64,000 nucleotides of DNA from Proteles cristata cristata (GCA_017311185.1 JAESUZ010000354.1:496001-560000), one strand, 5' to 3'; positions 36,660 to 45,889 are shown, counted from the stretch's first letter. Notes: generated by a model from the letters alone, not told the origin. Numbers and translations: made by a program.

Positions 36660-36910
36660 ATTTGGAAATGACAATAACAATAACGGGAACTTTAGTAGGC
36701 TTCCCATGCTCTGTGTAGCAGGTGCAGTGTGTGTTAACACCTTCCATATACTGGTTAATGCAATGCTGCCACTGAGGCTCTTAGACACCCCATAACTATT
36801 TCCATGGTGGCGGTGTGGGAACTGAGGCTCCCGTGGCCTATGGGGGTAGGTCACATGAAAAGCTGGTGAGACAAAGAGCTGAGATTTCAAGCAGGAGTGT
36901 CTGACTTGGA
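36660..36910 (-). repeat. MIR relic
   Basis: 'gtgtagcaggtgcagtgtgtgttaacacc', 'ggtgtgggaactgaggctcccg', 'aaagctggtgagacaaagagctgagatttcaagcagg' is in reverse MIR order with unusually high GC for this window. Confidence 0.65.
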
Positions 36911-37158
36911 GCCTGATGCTGCCGCTCCCGCCCCAGTCGTCTGTGGATGGTAATTCTCAGGGCGGTTTGAATGTGCTTCTCAGGGAGCCCCAGAAGCCAG
37001 AAGCCTGGCTAGCCTGACACGAACAAAGTACAAGAGCCGAAATGAGGCACGGTAGGACTCAAATGGGAAAAGTCAGAAGTTTAAGGTTAAAAATGGATAG
37101 AAGCCTCGTTTGCTTTAGAACTGCCCTGGCCATAGTTCTTGCAGCCAAGGTGGAATAG

Positions 37159-37202
<44 letters not shown>

Positions 37203-37879
37203 CCTGGACGAATTCCAGCAGGAGGGGAAAAGGCGGCTGTGCCTCCTCGCTCATAAAAGAAAGCTGTGGGAAGGCCTGGGATAAAAGAGGAGACACAAAG
37301 CATGTCAACAGAGCAGGGAGGGCACTGTGGGGGCAATGAACAAGAGAACAGAAACAGCCTAATTGTTAACAGAGATGGGAAAGCAGGCAGAAGTTAGCAG
37401 GGTAAGGGCCGCCTGGTGGCACTGTCCTCTAAGAAGCAAGAAAAGAGACCGCAGTTGAGGGCATCTTGAGGGCACTTCCTCAGAGTTTATTAAAAGCACA
37501 ACGGCATGGGGACCAAATGGGAATGTTTGCTACCAGCTCTTCCTCAATACTTTTTCAGAAATGTTTTTCCTCCTAAAAACCAGAGAGCTTCACATTTGTT
37601 GGAGGCCATGGAAGAGAATTTTGAAGTTAAAATTCCTCAGAGGGGAGTTCTTCCAGAAGATGAGTAGAAATAAAGGCTCTTTAATTTTTCAGTTAAGAAC
37701 CTGGAGAGAAAAGGTAGAGAGAGCTGACATGAAAAGGGGCCAAGAAGACTTTCATGACATCCCTTCCGGGTGTCAACTGGGCGCCTGGTGGGCGCTGGAC
37801 CCGAGGCTGCCCAGCCTTAAATAAAATTACTATCCAGCAGTGTAAACCACGGACTTGCTTCCCATGTCAAGAACAAATC
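36911..37879. other. Unannotated DNA around an AC microsatellite
   Basis: Apart from the AC repeat I recognise nothing. The frame at 37561-37824 (87 aa) has no domain. Confidence 0.4.
37160..37200 (+). repeat. (CA)20 microsatellite
   Basis: Uninterrupted CA dinucleotides for about 41 bases, a likely length polymorphism. It creates spurious Thr-His and Val-Cys open frames on the two strands. Confidence 0.98.
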
Positions 37880-38660
37880 ACTTCCAAGTGCACACTGGTG
37901 TCACTTTTTGAAGAGCAACTTGGGGATACCCATCATAACATTAAGAATTAGTGATTCCAATATTAATAATATCACCAATGAGATGTATAGATCTACAGGG
38001 ATGTGTGATTGAAGGTATGTATTAAAGCTTTATTTATAATAATGAAAGCCTGGATAACCTAAATAATCCTGCAGAAGAGACTAGTTAAAATAAATAATGC
38101 TGAATTATATAATAAAATATTAGCACCTCTATTTTTGGCGAAGTAGAAAGATCTTCAAAACACAGTCATTAATTTGTCTTTCTCTGCCTGATTAGGAGGA
38201 ACTTAACAGAGGACCAAGGGGGAGAAGAAGGGCAGAAATGGTGGGGGAAAGGGAGAGGGGCAAACCATGAGAGACTCTTGAATGCTGACAAAAACTGAGG
38301 ACTGGTGGATGTGGGGAGGAGGAGGGGTGGGCATGGAGGAGGGCACTTGTGGGGATGAGCACTGGGTGTTATGTGGAAACTAATTTGACAATAAACTATT
38401 TGTAAAAAAAAAAAAAACAGTCATTAAAGAATAACCACATACAACTTATATAACATGAACAGCCCAATTCACATTAAATGAATTTACACACAGAATTCAA
38501 TTTACTTTTGCATGCATAAAAACTACTAGAAAAATCCATTGAAAGAGTTGTTTTCACAGTGAGAGGTAAAGTGAGGGCATATTTGAGATGGAAGAAGTTT
38601 TCATTTTCATTTTATGTCCTTCTGTACACTTAGCATTTTTAAACTATGAATGTGGATTTA
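37880..38660 (+). mobile_element. Old L1 3' relic, split by a younger L1
   Basis: 'gaagagcaacttggggatacccatcataac', 'tttatttataataatgaaagcctggataacctaaa', 'aataaataatgctgaattatataataaaatatt' are typical of the ORF2 C-terminal segment of very old L1s. Text of similar kind resumes at 38428 ('ttatataacatgaac ... tatgtccttctgtacacttag'). A younger L1 copy lies between 38173 and 38416. The assignment is tentative because of divergence. Confidence 0.5.
38173..38416 (+). mobile_element. Short L1 insertion with 5' inversion (twin priming)
   Basis: From 38191/38192 the sequence matches the 3' end of the full-length L1 nearby (aligned with 45619 onward) with few differences and ends in a 13-plus A tail. 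The first 19 bases (38173-38191) are the reverse complement of L1 bases 45574-45592 with one mismatch. An 11-bp duplication 'acagtcattaa' (38162-38172 and 38417-38427) flanks it. The 27 L1 bases between the inverted and direct parts are missing, and one A is shared at the junction. This is the classic outcome of twin priming. It retains an AATAAA hexamer at 38390-38395. Confidence 0.93.
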
Positions 38661-38734
38661 AAACCAAAACAGGATTTTAAAAGTTGAAAAGAAGTATCTC
38701 TGTGAGGGATTGTAGTTGAAAATGGAATCTCTTT

Positions 38735-38749
38735 AAAATTAAGATACAA
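38735..38749 (+). repeat. 5' target-site duplication of full-length L1
   Basis: 'aaaattaagatacaa', repeated exactly at 45855-45869. The preceding bases make the site 'tttaaaa', whose other strand reads TTTT/AAA, the preferred L1 endonuclease nick. Confidence 0.98.
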
Positions 38750-38757
38750 GAGGGAGG

Positions 38758-38768
38758 CAAGATGGCGG
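38758..38768 (+). promoter_or_regulatory. YY1-like site 'CAAGATGGCGG'
   Basis: Matches the YY1 core (AAGATGGCGGC) at L1 position +9 to +19, the same place as the site in human L1 that directs accurate 5' start. The old antisense L1 carries a diverged version ('gaagatggtgg'). Confidence 0.75.
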
Positions 38769-39155
38769 AGAAGTAAGGAGCTCCGTACTTGCACTCGCGC
38801 CCATACATCACACAGAAAAGATCTGAAGCCACTGGAAACCATACAAAACCTGAGAGACTCTGAGAAAAAGGACGCAGAATCCACTGAGAAAGCCTTCTAA
38901 CGTGAGTGCGAACCGGGGAAGGTAAAATCGGGCTGGGATCGGAGCCTCCAGGGTGGGAGGCGATCCCCCTCTACCCTCTACGGGGAGTGAGAGGGGAAAA
39001 GGAGAGAGTCCGAGACAGAAAAATCTCCGCTCGGTGCATAGAAAGACCGTACTTGCCAAATACCTGCACACCGGGTCCCCTCGCGCCAACTGGTCCTGGG
39101 GGAGGCTGAGCACACAGACTGCTTCTTTGTGCCGCTACTGGAGGTAGGTTTTTAA

Positions 39156-39548
39156 AGCGGCGCGGGCGTGCCAGCCGCCATTGTAGCTCCAGGGCTGCTG
39201 GGACCCCTGAAAGAGACGTGCAGACACAGGGCGTCTGCGCTCCTGGCTGGCTGGAACTCGAGAGGGAAGGCAAAGAGCTAAAAACTGGGAAATTTGCCTG
39301 TGAGTTCGTGTTTCGGGTGACGAGCCATAGAGAGACCCGGTTTTCCTCACTCCAGCAGCGGCGCGCCTGCCGCCATTGTAGCCCCAGCGCTGCTGGGACC
39401 CCTGAAGGAGACGCACAGACACCGGGCGTCCGCGCTCCTGGCTGGCTGGAACTCGAGAGGGAAGGCAAAGAGCTAAAAACTGGGAAATTTGCCTGTGAGT
39501 TTGTGTTTCGGGTGACGAGCCATAGAGAGACCCGGTTTTCCTCACTCC
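39156..39548 (+). repeat. 195-bp tandem dimer in L1 5' UTR
   Basis: Two near-identical units (about 39175-39352 and 39370-39547) are offset by exactly 195 bases. Landmarks 'ccgccattgtagc', 'ctggctggctggaactcgag' and 'gacgagccatagagagaccc' occur in both. A 6-base indel separates the unit starts. The units resemble promoter monomers of mouse L1s in arrangement, although sequence kinship is not implied. Because 195 is a multiple of three, open frames run through both copies on both strands. Confidence 0.95.
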
Positions 39549-39950
39549 AACGGGCTCAGGCTACGCGGACCCGGCAGGCAAGCCCCCGCGCATGCGCACC
39601 AGAGCCGACCCAGAGAAGGAAGCAGCGATCCTGACTCAGCCCCCAGAGCTCAGCAGGGAGCCTGGAATTGCCCGAGGGGGTTGTCTGGGAAGCTGTGTCT
39701 AAGGCAACTTCAGCGGGGCGCGGGCTGGGATTTGGAGATTGGAACTGGCCTGGGTTGAAGAGTGCAACCAACTTCGGCTGCGTCCCCGGAACGGGGAGTT
39801 GACACGCCAAAAAAAAAAAGCGAGCTGCAGCGCGGGGTTCAAGAAGGGACTGGAGCACCGTCACTCTCCTCCCCACAACCGCCAAGGCAGAACCCCCGCC
39901 TGAGGCATCGGATCACGCCACGCCCATCCCTGCCTGAGAGGTGCCCTCCT

Positions 39951-40038
39951 CCCTTTTTTTTTTCCTTTTTTTTTCTTCTTTTTTTTTCCCCCTTTCTTTT
40001 CTCTTTTTTTCTTCTTCTTTCTCTTTTCTCGCTTTTTT
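39951..40038 (+). repeat. Polypyrimidine tract in L1 5' UTR
   Basis: A stretch of about 88 bases almost entirely T and C ('cccttttttttttt', 'ttcttcttttttttt', 'ttctttctcttttctc'). It probably varies in length between copies. Confidence 0.9.
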
Positions 40039-40838
40039 CCCCAAAACACTGACCTGATTAACTCTGGTTGCCAGCTTGCTTAAACAATCACAAGTCCATT
40101 CTGTAAATGTAAATTCTACACCTACCGACTTTTTAAGCTATTTCTCTCAGGAGTAATTAGACTATATAGTTTCTCTGGATAATTCCAGCATCCTTCTCTC
40201 ACCTATCCAACCATATTCTACCCTTTACCTCTTTGAAAAAAGTTTCTTATCCCTTCTGCCTGTTCATTCTATTTCCAAATCTGCCTTGTCTCACCCTGCC
40301 TTCTCTCTTTTTCTCTATGCTCTTCAACCAGCACTGCATACACACGGCTATTTAACTGTAGCTGGGAAATCCAGGTATATGCTTTAAACCGTTCTTTGTC
40401 CATCGGTTTTCTTCTTTTTTCCTTTTCTTTTCCCCTTTTTGACCCTTTTATGTATTTTATGCTCCCTATTATTCGCCCTCCCTCCTCCGTCTTTTCTATT
40501 AACTTTTTCCTTTTCCCTCTCACTTTGCATGTTAGTTGAATCAGCCTGTGCGTTTGTGTGCTCCTGCTCCCTGTGTGTTGTCTGTCTGTTTTCTTTTCCA
40601 GGGCTACCTCAAGAAACAAGCTAGAGTACACAAGGTGAAGAGTCCCAAATATCACTACGAATAGGAAAATAAAATAACTAAGGTCCCAACAAGAGTGACC
40701 GAGGGATACCATTCAAAAAACAATCTCTGAAAGGATAGGCCCTGGAAAGTCAAAGAGTTTCTTGGATATAGCAGTGCTCATAGAAACAGAGAGCATAACA
40801 GGTCTTTAAAACCAACAAGAGCCGGAAAGCTAACTAAA

Positions 40839-41732
40839 ATGACGAAACGAAAGAGCTCTCCTCCAAAGAAACTCCAAGAAGAAATGACAGCTAATGAACT
40901 GCTCAAAACAGATATCAGCAGCATAAGTGAACAAGATTTTAGAATAATAATGGTGAAATTAATAGCAGGGCTTGAAAAAAACATAGGCGACATCAAAGAA
41001 ACTATGGCTACAGACAGAATGGAAAATAAAAATAGGCATGAAGAATTAAAAAATGCGATAAATGAGATCCATAATAAATTAGAGGCCTCCAATGCACGGC
41101 TTGAAGAGGCAGAAAGGAGAATAAGTGATTTAGAAGACACCATTATAGAAAAACAAGAAGCTGACAAAAAAAGAGACAAACTGATCCAGGAACAGGAAAG
41201 AAGAATTCGAGAGCTCAGCGACACAGTCAAACGCAACAATATCCGTATCATAGGAATCCCAGAAGAGGAAGAGAGAGGGAAAGGTGCTGAAGGAGTTCTG
41301 GAACAAATTATAGCAAAGAACTTCCCCGACTTGGGGAAGGAAGTCAATGTGGAAATACAAGAGGCTCAGAGGACTCCTCTCAGACGTAACTTGAATCGAT
41401 CTTCTGCACGACATATCATCGTAAAAATGGCAAAATACAAGGACAAAGAGAGAATTTTGAAAGCAGCTAGGGAGAAAAGGGCCCTCACATACAAAGGGAA
41501 ACCCATCAGAGTGGTGACAGACCTATCTACTGAAACGTGGCAGGCCAGAAAGGAATGGCAAGAGATCTTCAATGTGATGAACAGTAAAAATATGCAGCCA
41601 AGAATCCTCTATCCAGCAAGCCTGTCATTCAAAATAGAAGGAGAGATAAAAACCTTTCCAAACAAACAGAAATTGAAAGAATTTGTCACCACGAAGCCAG
41701 CCCTACAAGAAATCCTGAGGGGGATGCTCTGA
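40839..41732 (+). CDS. L1 ORF1 protein (RNA-binding chaperone), intact
   Basis: Encodes 297 aa, against 338 in human L1. The start has A at -3 and no longer in-frame alternative. In family terms ORF1p forms a trimer that coats L1 RNA and acts as a nucleic-acid chaperone in the L1 particle. A basic N-terminus (residues 1-15) is followed by a heptad-rich coiled coil (about 40-130, 'LEEAERRISDLEDTIIEKQ'). An RRM begins 'NNIRIIGIPE' (about 133-142) and contains 'RHIIVKMAKYKDKERILKAAREK' (191-213). The C-terminal domain starts 'STETWQARKEW' (230-240) and ends 'ALQEILRGML'. All key regions are uninterrupted. The frame is followed by a 46-base spacer before ORF2. It could still be translated if the element is transcribed. 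Confidence 0.95.
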   Translation: MTKRKSSPPKKLQEEMTANELLKTDISSISEQDFRIIMVKLIAGLEKNIGDIKETMATDRMENKNRHEELKNAINEIHNKLEASNARLEEAERRISDLEDTIIEKQEADKKRDKLIQEQERRIRELSDTVKRNNIRIIGIPEEEERGKGAEGVLEQIIAKNFPDLGKEVNVEIQEAQRTPLRRNLNRSSARHIIVKMAKYKDKERILKAAREKRALTYKGKPIRVVTDLSTETWQARKEWQEIFNVMNSKNMQPRILYPASLSFKIEGEIKTFPNKQKLKEFVTTKPALQEILRGML

Positions 41733-41778
41733 AGGAAAGGTTGCAAGGAACAAAGATTCCAGAGACACCACCACAAAC

Positions 41779-44700
41779 ATGAACCCTACAAAAGATACAA
41801 AGACTCTAAACCCACATATTTCAATAATAACACTGAATGTAAATGGGCTGAATGCTCCAATCAAAAGACATAGGGTAGCAGAATGGATTAAAAAACAAAA
41901 TCCATCTATATGCTGTCTACAAGAAACTCATTTTAGACGGGAAGATACCTTCAGATTAAAAGTAAGGGGATGGAGAAATATATATCATGCTACAGGAAAT
42001 CAAAAGAAAGCCGGAGTAGCGATACTTATATCAGACAAACTGGACTTTAAATTAAAGACAATCACAAGAGATGAAGAAGGGCACTACATAATAATTACAG
42101 GGTCCATCCATCAGGAAGAACTAACAATCATAAATGTAAATGTCTATGCACCGAATATGGGAGCACCTAAATATCTAAAAAAATCACAAACAGAAACAAG
42201 CTTCTAGATAAGAATGTGCTAATAGCAGGGGACTTTAATACTCCGCTTACAACAATGGATAGGTCAACCAGACAGAAAATCAGTAAAGAAATAATGGACT
42301 TGAAAGATACATTGGACCAGATGGACCTGACGGATATATTTAGAACTTTACATCCTGAGGCCAGGGAATTTACTTTCTTCTCAAGTGCGCATGGCACATT
42401 CTCCAAGATAGATCACATACTGGGACGGAAAACAGCCCTCAATAAATATAACAGAATAGAGATCATACCATGCACACTGTCAGATCACAATACTTTGAAA
42501 CTTGAAATCAATTACAGGAAGAAGTCTGGAAAACTTCCAAAAACATGGAGGTTAAAGAACACCCTTCTAAAGAATGAATGGGCCAATCAGGCAATTAGAG
42601 ATGAAATTTAAAAATATATGGAAACAAATGAAAATGAAAGCACAACAATTCAAAATCTATGGGATGCGGCAAAGGCAGTCCTAAGAGGAAAGTACATTGC
42701 TCTCCAGGCCTATTTCAAGAGATTAGAAAAAGCGCAAGTCCAAAATCTAACAGCTCACCTAAAGGAACTAGAGGCAGAGCAACAAGAACGCCCTAAACCC
42801 AGTAGAAGAAGAGAAATAGTAAAAATTAGAGCAGAAATAAACAACATAGAGACCAAAGAAACAATTGAACAGATCAATGAAACCAAGAGTTGGTTTTTTG
42901 AAAAGGTAAACAAAATAGACAAACCTCTAGCCAGACTTATCCAAAAGAAAAGAGACAGCACACAAATAGACAAAATTATGAATGAAAATGGACTTATTAC
43001 AACCAACCCCTCAGAAATACAAGCAATTATCAGGGAATACTATGAAAAATTATATGCCAACAAATTGGACAACTTAGAAGAAATGGACAAATTCCTCAAC
43101 ACACACTCACTACCAAAATTCACACGGGAAGAAATAGAAAACCTGAATAGACCCATAACGAGTGAAGAAATTGAATCAGTGATCAAAAATCTCCCAACAA
43201 ATAAGAGCCCTGGACCTGATGGCTTCCCTGGGGAATTCTACCAGACATTTAAAACAGAATTAATCCCAATTCTTCTCAAGTTATTCCAAAAAATAGAAAG
43301 CGAAGGAAAACTCCCAGACTCATTTTATGAAGCCAGCATCACACTGATTCCCAAGCCAGACAGAGATCCAGCAAAAAAAGAGAACTACAGGCCAATATCC
43401 TTGATGAATACGGATGCAAAAATTCTCAACAAGATCCTTGCAAATCGAATCCAGCAGCATATAAAAAGAATCATCCACCAAGATCAAGTGGGATTCATTC
43501 CTGGGTTACAGGGCTGGTTCAACATTCGCAAATCAATCAATGTGATACATCATATCAATAAAAGAAAAGATAAACACCATATGATCCTGTCAATAGATGC
43601 AGAAAAAGCATTTGACAAAATACAGCATCCCTTCTTAATAAAGACTCTAGAGAAAGTTGGGATAGAAGGAACCTACTTAAACATCATCAAAGCCATCTAT
43701 GAGAAGCCTTCAGCTAACATCATCCTCAACGGGGAAAAACTCAGAGCTTTCCCCCTGAGATCAGGAACACGACAGGGATGCCCACTCTCACCACTGCTGT
43801 TTAACATAGTGCTGGAAGTCCTAGCATCAGCCATCAGACACCAAAAGGAAATCAAAGGCATCAGAATTGGCAAAGAGGAAGTCAAACTTTCACTCTTCGC
43901 AGATGACATGATACTCTACATAGAAAACCCGACAGACTCCACCAGAAGCCTACTAGAACTGATCCAAGAATTCAGCCAAGTTGCAGGGTACAAAATCAAC
44001 ATACAGAAATCGGTTGCATTTTTATACACCAACAATGAAGCAACAGAAAGAGAAATCAAGAAACTGATCCCATTCACAATTGCACAAAAAACCATAAAAT
44101 ACCTCAGAATAAACCTAACCAAGGATACAAGAGATCTGTATGATGAAAACTATAGAAAACTTATGAAGGAAATTGAAGAAGACACAAAGAAATGGAAAAA
44201 CATTCCATGCTCATGGATAGGAAGAATAAATATAGTTAAGATGTCATTACTACCTAAGGCACTCTACACATTCAATGCAATTCCAATCAAAATTGCACCA
44301 GCATACTTCTCAAAACTAGAACAAACTATCCAAAAATTTGTATGGAACCACAAAAGACCCGAATAGCCAAAGTAATCCTGAAAAATAAAACCAAAACGGG
44401 AGGGATCACCATCCCAGACTTTAGCCTCTACTACAAAGCTGTCATCATCAAGACAGTATGGTATTGGCACAAAAACAGACACATAGACCAATGGAACAGA
44501 ATTGAGAACTCAGAAGTGGACCCAAAAGTATACAGCCAACTAATCTTTGACAAAGCAGGAAAGAATATCCAATGGAAAAAAGACAGCCTTTTTAACAGAT
44601 GGTGTTGGGAGAACTGGACAGCAACATGCAGAAGAATGAAACTAGATCATTTTCTCACACCATGCACAAAAATAAACTCAAAATGGATAAAGGACCTGAA

Positions 44701-45634
44701 CGTGAGACAGGAAACTATCAACACCCTAGAGGAGAAAGCAGGAAACAACCTCCTTGACCTCCACCGCAGCAACTTCTTACTTGACACATCCCCAAAAGCA
44801 AGGGAATCAAGAGCAAAAATAAACTGTTGGGACCTCCTCAAGATTAAAAGCTTCTGCACAGCCAAGGAAACAACCCAGAAAATTAATAGGCAACCAACGG
44901 AATGGGAAAAGATAGTTGCAAATGACATATCAGATAAAGGGTTGATATCCAGAATCTACAAGGAACTCACCAAACTACACGCCCGAAAAACAAACAACCC
45001 AGTGAAGAAATGGGCAGAAGATATGAACAGACACTTCTCCAAAGAGGACATCCAGATGGCCAACAGACACATGAAACGATGCTCAGCATCCCTCCTCATC
45101 AGGGAAATACAAATCAAAACCACACTGAGATACCACCTCACGCCAGTCAGAGTGGCTAAAATGAGCCAATCAGAGAACTCTAGATGCTGGCGAGGATGTG
45201 GAGAAACGGGCACCCTCCTACTCTGTTGGTGGGAATGTAAACTGGTACAGCCCCTCTGGAAAACAGTGTGGAGGTTCCTAAGGAAACTAACAATAGAACT
45301 CCCCTATGACCCAGCAATAGCACTGCTAGGAATTTACCCAAGGGATCCAGAAATGTTGATGCATAGGAGCACATGTACCCCAATGTTCATAGCAGCACTC
45401 TCCACAATAGCTAAAACATGGAAAGAGCCTAAGTGTCCATCAACAGATGAATGGATCAAGAAGATGTGGTTTATCTATACCATGGAATACTACATGGCAA
45501 TGAGAAACAATGAAATCTGGCCATGTGTAGCAACATGGATGGACCTTGAGGGTGTTATGCTGAGCGAAATAAGTCAGGCAGAGAAGGACAAATATCATAT
45601 GTGTGCACGTATAGGAGGATTAGGAGGAACTTAA
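41779..45634 (+). pseudogene. L1 ORF2 (endonuclease and reverse transcriptase), broken
   Basis: Spans the whole family length but in three frames with an extra stop. The endonuclease begins at 41779, with 'ITLNVNGLN', catalytic E49 in 'CLQETH', 'GDFNTPL' and 'SDH' (42480-42488). A net -1 frame change lies in or near an A7 run at 42177-42183. A TAA stop (42609-42611) stands where a Lys codon is expected. The reverse transcriptase follows, with 'SPGPDGF' and catalytic 'FADD' (43896-43907). A one-base loss in a C run (44358-44360) shifts frame before the C-terminal part, which keeps 'CWRGCG' (from 45185) and ends at TAA 45632-45634. Two substitutions stand out: Gly to Arg in 'YLGI' (44106-44108) and His to Leu in the Cys-rich motif (45221-45223). 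The normal protein nicks DNA and reverse transcribes L1 RNA; this copy cannot make it. Confidence 0.93.
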
Positions 45635-45831
45635 CAGAGGACCAAGGGGGAGAAGAAGGGCGGAAATGGTGGGGGAAAGGGAGAGAGGCAAACCATGAGA
45701 GACTCTTGAATGCTGACAAAAACTGAGGACTGGTGGATGTGGGGGGGAGGAGGGGTGGGCATGGAGGAGGACACTTGTGGGGATGAGCACTGGGTGTTAT
45801 GTGGAAACTAATTTGACAACAAACTATTTGT
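45635..45831 (+). promoter_or_regulatory. L1 3' UTR with G-rich tract
   Basis: Contains 'agggggagaagaagggcgg', 'ggtgggggaaaggg' and 'gggggggaggaggggtggg' (about 45740-45760), a G-quadruplex-capable run on the sense strand. L1 3' UTRs commonly have such a polypurine tract. The hexamer before the tail reads AACAAA at 45818-45823 instead of AATAAA; further AATAAA strings occur in the tail itself from 45837. Confidence 0.85.
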
Positions 45832-45854
45832 AAAAAAATAAAAAATAAAAAAAT

Positions 45855-45869
45855 AAAATTAAGATACAA
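45855..45869 (+). repeat. 3' target-site duplication of full-length L1
   Basis: 'aaaattaagatacaa', identical to 38735-38749. Confidence 0.98.
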
Positions 45870-45889
45870 ATCCCTGAGCAGAAACTGTA

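Larger units (their letters stand above)
38750..40838 (+). promoter_or_regulatory. L1 5' UTR / internal promoter region
   Basis: An internal Pol II promoter is expected in L1 5' UTRs. This one is GC-rich in its first 1.2 kb, with many CpGs that are rare elsewhere in the window. It contains a tandem dimer (39156-39548) and then a long T/C tract (39951-40038). A YY1-type site lies 8 bases from the 5' end. The function is inferred from the family, and promoter activity is untested. Confidence 0.8.
38750..45854 (+). mobile_element. Full-length young felid-type L1 retrotransposon
   Basis: A 7.1-kb non-LTR retrotransposon. It has a 5' UTR of about 2.1 kb starting 'gagggaggcaagatggcgga', ORF1 (40839-41732), a 46-bp spacer, a broken ORF2 (41779-45634), a G-rich 3' UTR and a T-interrupted A tail (about 45832-45854). 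A perfect 15-bp duplication flanks it and the target matches the L1 endonuclease preference, so ends are exact. L1 proteins bind their own RNA, nick the target and reverse transcribe in place; they also mobilise the SINEs seen throughout the window. Perfect duplication, retained CpGs in the 5' UTR and an intact ORF1 mark it as recent. Lesions in ORF2 should prevent autonomous movement. The 3' part matches the short copy at 38192-38416. Confidence 0.98.

Noticed and set aside
37115..37339. Open frames on both strands over the CA repeat
   Set aside because: Produced by the microsatellite itself (Thr-His or Val-Cys repeats).
38984..39468. Host gene first exon or CpG-island promoter
   Set aside because: The GC-rich stretch lies wholly within the L1 bounded by the target duplication, so it is the element's own 5' UTR.
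40269..40712. 147-aa minus-strand open frame in the L1 5' UTR
   Set aside because: Low-complexity Lys/Glu-rich product from a pyrimidine-rich tract, with no domain.
40778..41347. 189-aa minus-strand open frame
   Set aside because: It is the antisense shadow of the intact L1 ORF1; it is Ser/Leu-rich, as expected from reading a Lys/Glu-rich coiled coil backward.
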